From the NCBI GenBank assembly GCA_002163245.1, contig MAAL01000066.1:1-34438 (forward strand): a stretch of DNA of 34,438 nucleotides, read 5' to 3'. Both the position numbers and the translations under genes were made by a program. This DNA comes from Gammaproteobacteria bacterium 42_54_T18. Its GTDB lineage: Bacteria; Pseudomonadota; Gammaproteobacteria; Pseudomonadales; Ketobacteraceae. The notes under the pieces are model-generated. The model did no database searches. It saw nothing but the letters and a program-made list of their open reading frames with translations, and was not told the origin of the DNA. Below, piece by piece: positions 32,001 through 34,438 of this stretch (the first letter of the stretch is position 1; each line of letters starts with the position of its first letter).

Positions 32001-32918
32001 CTAATGTAGACGTTTACGATCCCGATCAAGGCCACTCCAAAAAGCATAAACCCCATCCAGCATTTCATTACCTATGCGGATAAACGCATTCTCATCAACA
32101 TCAAAGCTAAAAAAATAGCTCTCCAGCTCTTCCTGGGTATGATGAGCATGATTAGCTTCTATCCGACTATGCCAAGAGAAAAACGCAAGAGGTAACTTTT
32201 CAATATTATGACTGATCTTATAACGATTAATACCTGCCACTAATTGATCCCAAAATCCAGCCGATGCCCAATGTTCCACAACATAGGACGCAGCCGTTGC
32301 CGTTTGATAATCTTCACTCCCGTATAAACGAAGAAGCTCATCACAAAAAAATAACGTACTGGGTTTCCCCCGCCCCCTCTTACCCAAGAGTCTATAATCC
32401 AACCCTAGTTTTTCTGCCATTCTTACAAGGAGCTCAAAATGAGCCGACCGAAAATGAAAACGGCCTCCTTCAATCGAACCTTCTAATCCACCAAAATCGC
32501 GGCCTTCCACACTGGACAAGCCCCCCTTTTCCGGCTTTTTCCTCTTGTTATTAAATAATACTCCCAATTCATTAGCAAGAATCTCCTTCGATGCTCGCAT
32601 TTCATCTATCGTATTGGCATTGAGCATTTTATGAAGCTGCGCTATCAAAAATTGATTTGAAAATACACTGAATTGAATAATAAAATACTTAACCTGCGCA
32701 TCATTCAACTCTGCATTGGAGAACCAATGGGTATAAGGATTGTTGGTGATCACCGCATGAGTTAATACTTCATTATTAATACGTTGCTGAAATGCCAAAA
32801 ATGCATCTGCTTTTTCTAATGCATAATCACCACTATCTAATTTTTTCAGCGTTGCATTTGTTAACCCAACCAAATGGTGTTGCTCCGCAAAATCATCTAA
32901 ACGAGAAGTTTGCATCAT
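32001..32918 (-). CDS. Heme-oxygenase-like di-iron enzyme family protein
   Basis: 305 residues, all helical. Pattern of the heme-oxygenase-like iron-containing redox enzymes (CADD/PqqC-related): an early helix HWFSNAELNDAQVKYFIIQF, a helix with EILANELG, and a late helix FSWHSRIEANHAHHTQEELE carrying His and Glu ligand candidates. A Gly/Lys-rich insertion (NNKRKKPEKGGLSSVEGRDF) interrupts the middle. Such enzymes use non-haem iron for oxidation or cleavage; the substrate is unknown. Its composition and its place outside the recombinase junction suggest chromosomal backbone. Confidence 0.65.
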   Translation of the reverse strand: MMQTSRLDDFAEQHHLVGLTNATLKKLDSGDYALEKADAFLAFQQRINNEVLTHAVITNNPYTHWFSNAELNDAQVKYFIIQFSVFSNQFLIAQLHKMLNANTIDEMRASKEILANELGVLFNNKRKKPEKGGLSSVEGRDFGGLEGSIEGGRFHFRSAHFELLVRMAEKLGLDYRLLGKRGRGKPSTLFFCDELLRLYGSEDYQTATAASYVVEHWASAGFWDQLVAGINRYKISHNIEKLPLAFFSWHSRIEANHAHHTQEELESYFFSFDVDENAFIRIGNEMLDGVYAFWSGLDRDRKRLH

Positions 32919-33048
32919 AGTTCTCCTAGCTATTGACCTTGGTTTATTTTACCTAAGGCAATTGCAAGCCATAAATACCAATCAGCAATAAGAAAAAACC
33001 TGTAAATCACTAAAAATTGTAAAGGGCTTTATTTTCATTTCATCAATA

Positions 33049-34326
33049 CTACCGCCGACCCAGACGCCTTAATGCACTAGGTTTAAAGCCTCGTTTCGGC
33101 AGAACTGTATCACCAACAGTAAACACATTACCTTCATTCCCCAAGGCCCCTTGAGCATAGTAGGCTTTATCCTTTAGATCATGGTGCACATCCACCACTT
33201 TAAATATTCCTGGAAAAGCGTGATAGAGTTTTACATAGGATGCACTGACTCGCCATAGGTCACCCTTCCTATTGTAATTCTCTGCAAGAACAGCATTCCA
33301 GCTATCTTCATCAAGATACAATATACGCTTTTTATAAGGATGAGATTTTTCTTTTTTTAACAACCCTTCGACAACCCAAACACGATGTTTTTCGTATCGT
33401 AATACTTCGGGATTCATATGGGATTTTGTTAAAATAACTTCATTTGGACCATCAGATATTTGTAATTCATCATATAACTTTTTATTATTGTATGGGATTA
33501 TCATTTCCTTTTTTCCCAATAAACGCCATTGATAACGATCTATCGAACCAATATAAACATCAACTTCGTCAGCAAAACGAATCCCTTCTGATCGTGGCAT
33601 AGGGGCGTCATAATCAATACTAGGAATACGAACAACACGACGCTGACCAGCGAGATAACCCCAGGCTTGCCGCGGAATAATACTACCATTTACACGCTCA
33701 TGTACTAACAACGAACTACCGGATAATTTAGGGGGAGAAATAACTGTCGACAGGTAATAAGTATGTATTTGGTCCTCCTTAGATTTATCTCGATCTTTAT
33801 TATAATATTCTGACGATAATTTAACCCTACTTTTAATAACTGAAGAACGCCTATTTTCTTGAACCACAATCTCCCAGGACTTTGCGTTTAAAGATACCCC
33901 TCTAAATGACAACATGTGATTCCACAACACCTCATAGCCATCTTTTGGATCAGGAAAAGGTATGCCAGGATACGCACCGACAACGGCACTGCCACCCTTG
34001 ATAAGTTTGGCACTATCTCTGTTTTTACGAATCGCATCATATATCCAATCATAATAATAGGCAGGTCGGTAGCTGGTAAATACCGGTACTTCCATTGTTT
34101 CTGGATACTGTTCTATTAGTGCAGAAAGTGCACCGGGTAATATTGACCGGTATTTCTCTATATTCGAAGAATTAATGGTATATAGTGGTTTTTCTTCCAA
34201 CAATCTTTCACCAAATTCCTTTTTATTTTTTTGTCCTCCCTGCCACGCGGGAATAGACCCATCGTCGTTACCATTAAATTCTGCGCCGTAAGGAGTTTTT
34301 TCTACATCTGCTGCATATGTATTCTG
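33049..34326 (-). pseudogene. DUF1329 outer-membrane-associated protein, start and signal peptide removed by IS4
   Basis: The frame is open from 34326 down, without a start codon: it begins TYAADVEKTPYGAEFNGNDD, then GSIPAW. The YAA before ADVEK is the end of a signal peptide. Further DUF1329 signatures: PVFTSYRPAYYYDWIYDA, GIPFPDPKDGYEVLWNH, ERVNGSIIPRQAWGYLAGQR and PSALRRLGRR at the end. In the intact family these are exported proteins of about 450 residues with a LolB-like fold, often encoded with RND exporters. Directly upstream stand a TGA (34327-34329) and the IS4 terminal repeat, so the promoter, start and most of the signal peptide are gone. An internal TTG at 34203 is unlikely to be a real start. 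Confidence 0.88.
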
Positions 34327-34438
34327 TCACTGCTGTCCCACAGTTTGACATAAAAAAGGCCTAATTCTCGATAAGTGTTACAATACAAGTGCGAACAAAC
34401 AACGTAATACAAAAGGAAAATTAGGCCTTGGCACATAA
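34327..34438 (+). mobile_element. Left end of the right IS4-family copy
   Basis: Begins with the 20-bp repeat TCACTGCTGTCCCACAGTTT (34327-34346), the reverse complement of 95-114. A leader of about 80 bp follows, then AAAGG (34412-34416) and a likely TTG start at 34428 reading L-A-H before the window ends. IS4-family transposases of this group commonly open with Met-Ala-His. Same orientation as the left copy. Confidence 0.7.
34356..34429. promoter_or_regulatory. Inverted repeat covering the IS4 transposase start
   Basis: AAGGCCTAATT (34356-34366) and AATTAGGCCTT (34419-34429) are perfect 11-bp complements separated by 52 bp. The second arm overlaps the presumed TTG start (34428-34430) and follows the ribosome site. 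In transcripts entering from outside the element this would hide the start, a device known from IS10 and IS50. Confidence 0.5.

Noticed and set aside
1-34438. CRISPR arrays, tRNA or rRNA genes
   Set aside because: No regularly spaced repeats, cloverleaf-like or rRNA sequences were seen on either strand by eye.

Overview
The window looks like an accessory island in a moderately AT-rich gammaproteobacterium. DUF1329, the NhaP-type antiporter and the IS types fit that group, and the metabolism hints at a marine or plant/host-associated lineage; I cannot name a genus. Both window ends lie in copies of one IS4-family element in the same orientation (3' end at 1-114, 5' end at 34327-34438). Remnants of IS110, IS6, an IS91-type integrase and an old IS3-like element, plus one intact IS3 insertion (6804-8007), lie between them.

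Layout. 115-923: two small genes that look like a toxin-immunity remnant and a secreted protein. 1287-3532: a DEIHH helicase behind a frameshifted winged-helix gene, divergent from an XRE regulator across twin 19-bp operators. 3717-5600: a lipoprotein and decayed mobile DNA. 5735-23440: a biosynthetic gene cluster. 23865-24630: a GNAT acetyltransferase behind a long palindrome, then a dead IS6 fragment. 24783-30713: a four-gene multi-recombinase module whose outer end interrupts an nhaP-type antiporter at about 30800. 31663-34326: likely chromosomal backbone (antiporter 5' part, a small gene, a heme-oxygenase-like iron enzyme, a DUF1329 gene beheaded by IS4).

The biosynthetic cluster is the main interest. 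A SyrB2-type non-haem iron halogenase (iron motif HQA instead of HxD), a VOC/glyoxalase-fold protein and a free-standing peptidyl carrier protein are encoded consecutively with overlapping starts and stops. A separate adenylation enzyme has a hand-read specificity code close to the Val/Ile type. That combination is the enzymology of cryptic chlorination known from coronamic acid (CmaA/B/C/D): load an aliphatic amino acid on a carrier, chlorinate the gamma carbon, then close a cyclopropane. Unlike the known case, the same operon carries an AfsA-like hotdog protein, an FAD monooxygenase, an alpha/beta hydrolase, an HAD phosphatase and an aldo/keto reductase, a toolkit that recalls butanolide/furan signal biosynthesis. 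A free condensation-type acyltransferase and an EmrAB-like efflux pair complete it.

The cluster also contains a second set of exactly the two D-alanine-pathway enzymes that D-cycloserine hits: an alanine racemase with an intact active site and a D-Ala-D-Ala ligase homologue whose substrate-binding triad is altered (Glu-Cys-Phe instead of Glu-Ser-Tyr). This suggests that the product is a cyclopropyl or chlorinated alanine mimic with self-resistance, or that the two enzymes work in the pathway. The ligase, the long biosynthetic operon and the adenylation gene share one promoter layout to the base: palindrome TACTCA-NN-TGAGTA, 5 bp, -35, 16 bp, -10. They therefore look like one regulon; a small ribbon-helix-helix protein encoded next to the racemase is the only candidate regulator inside the cluster.
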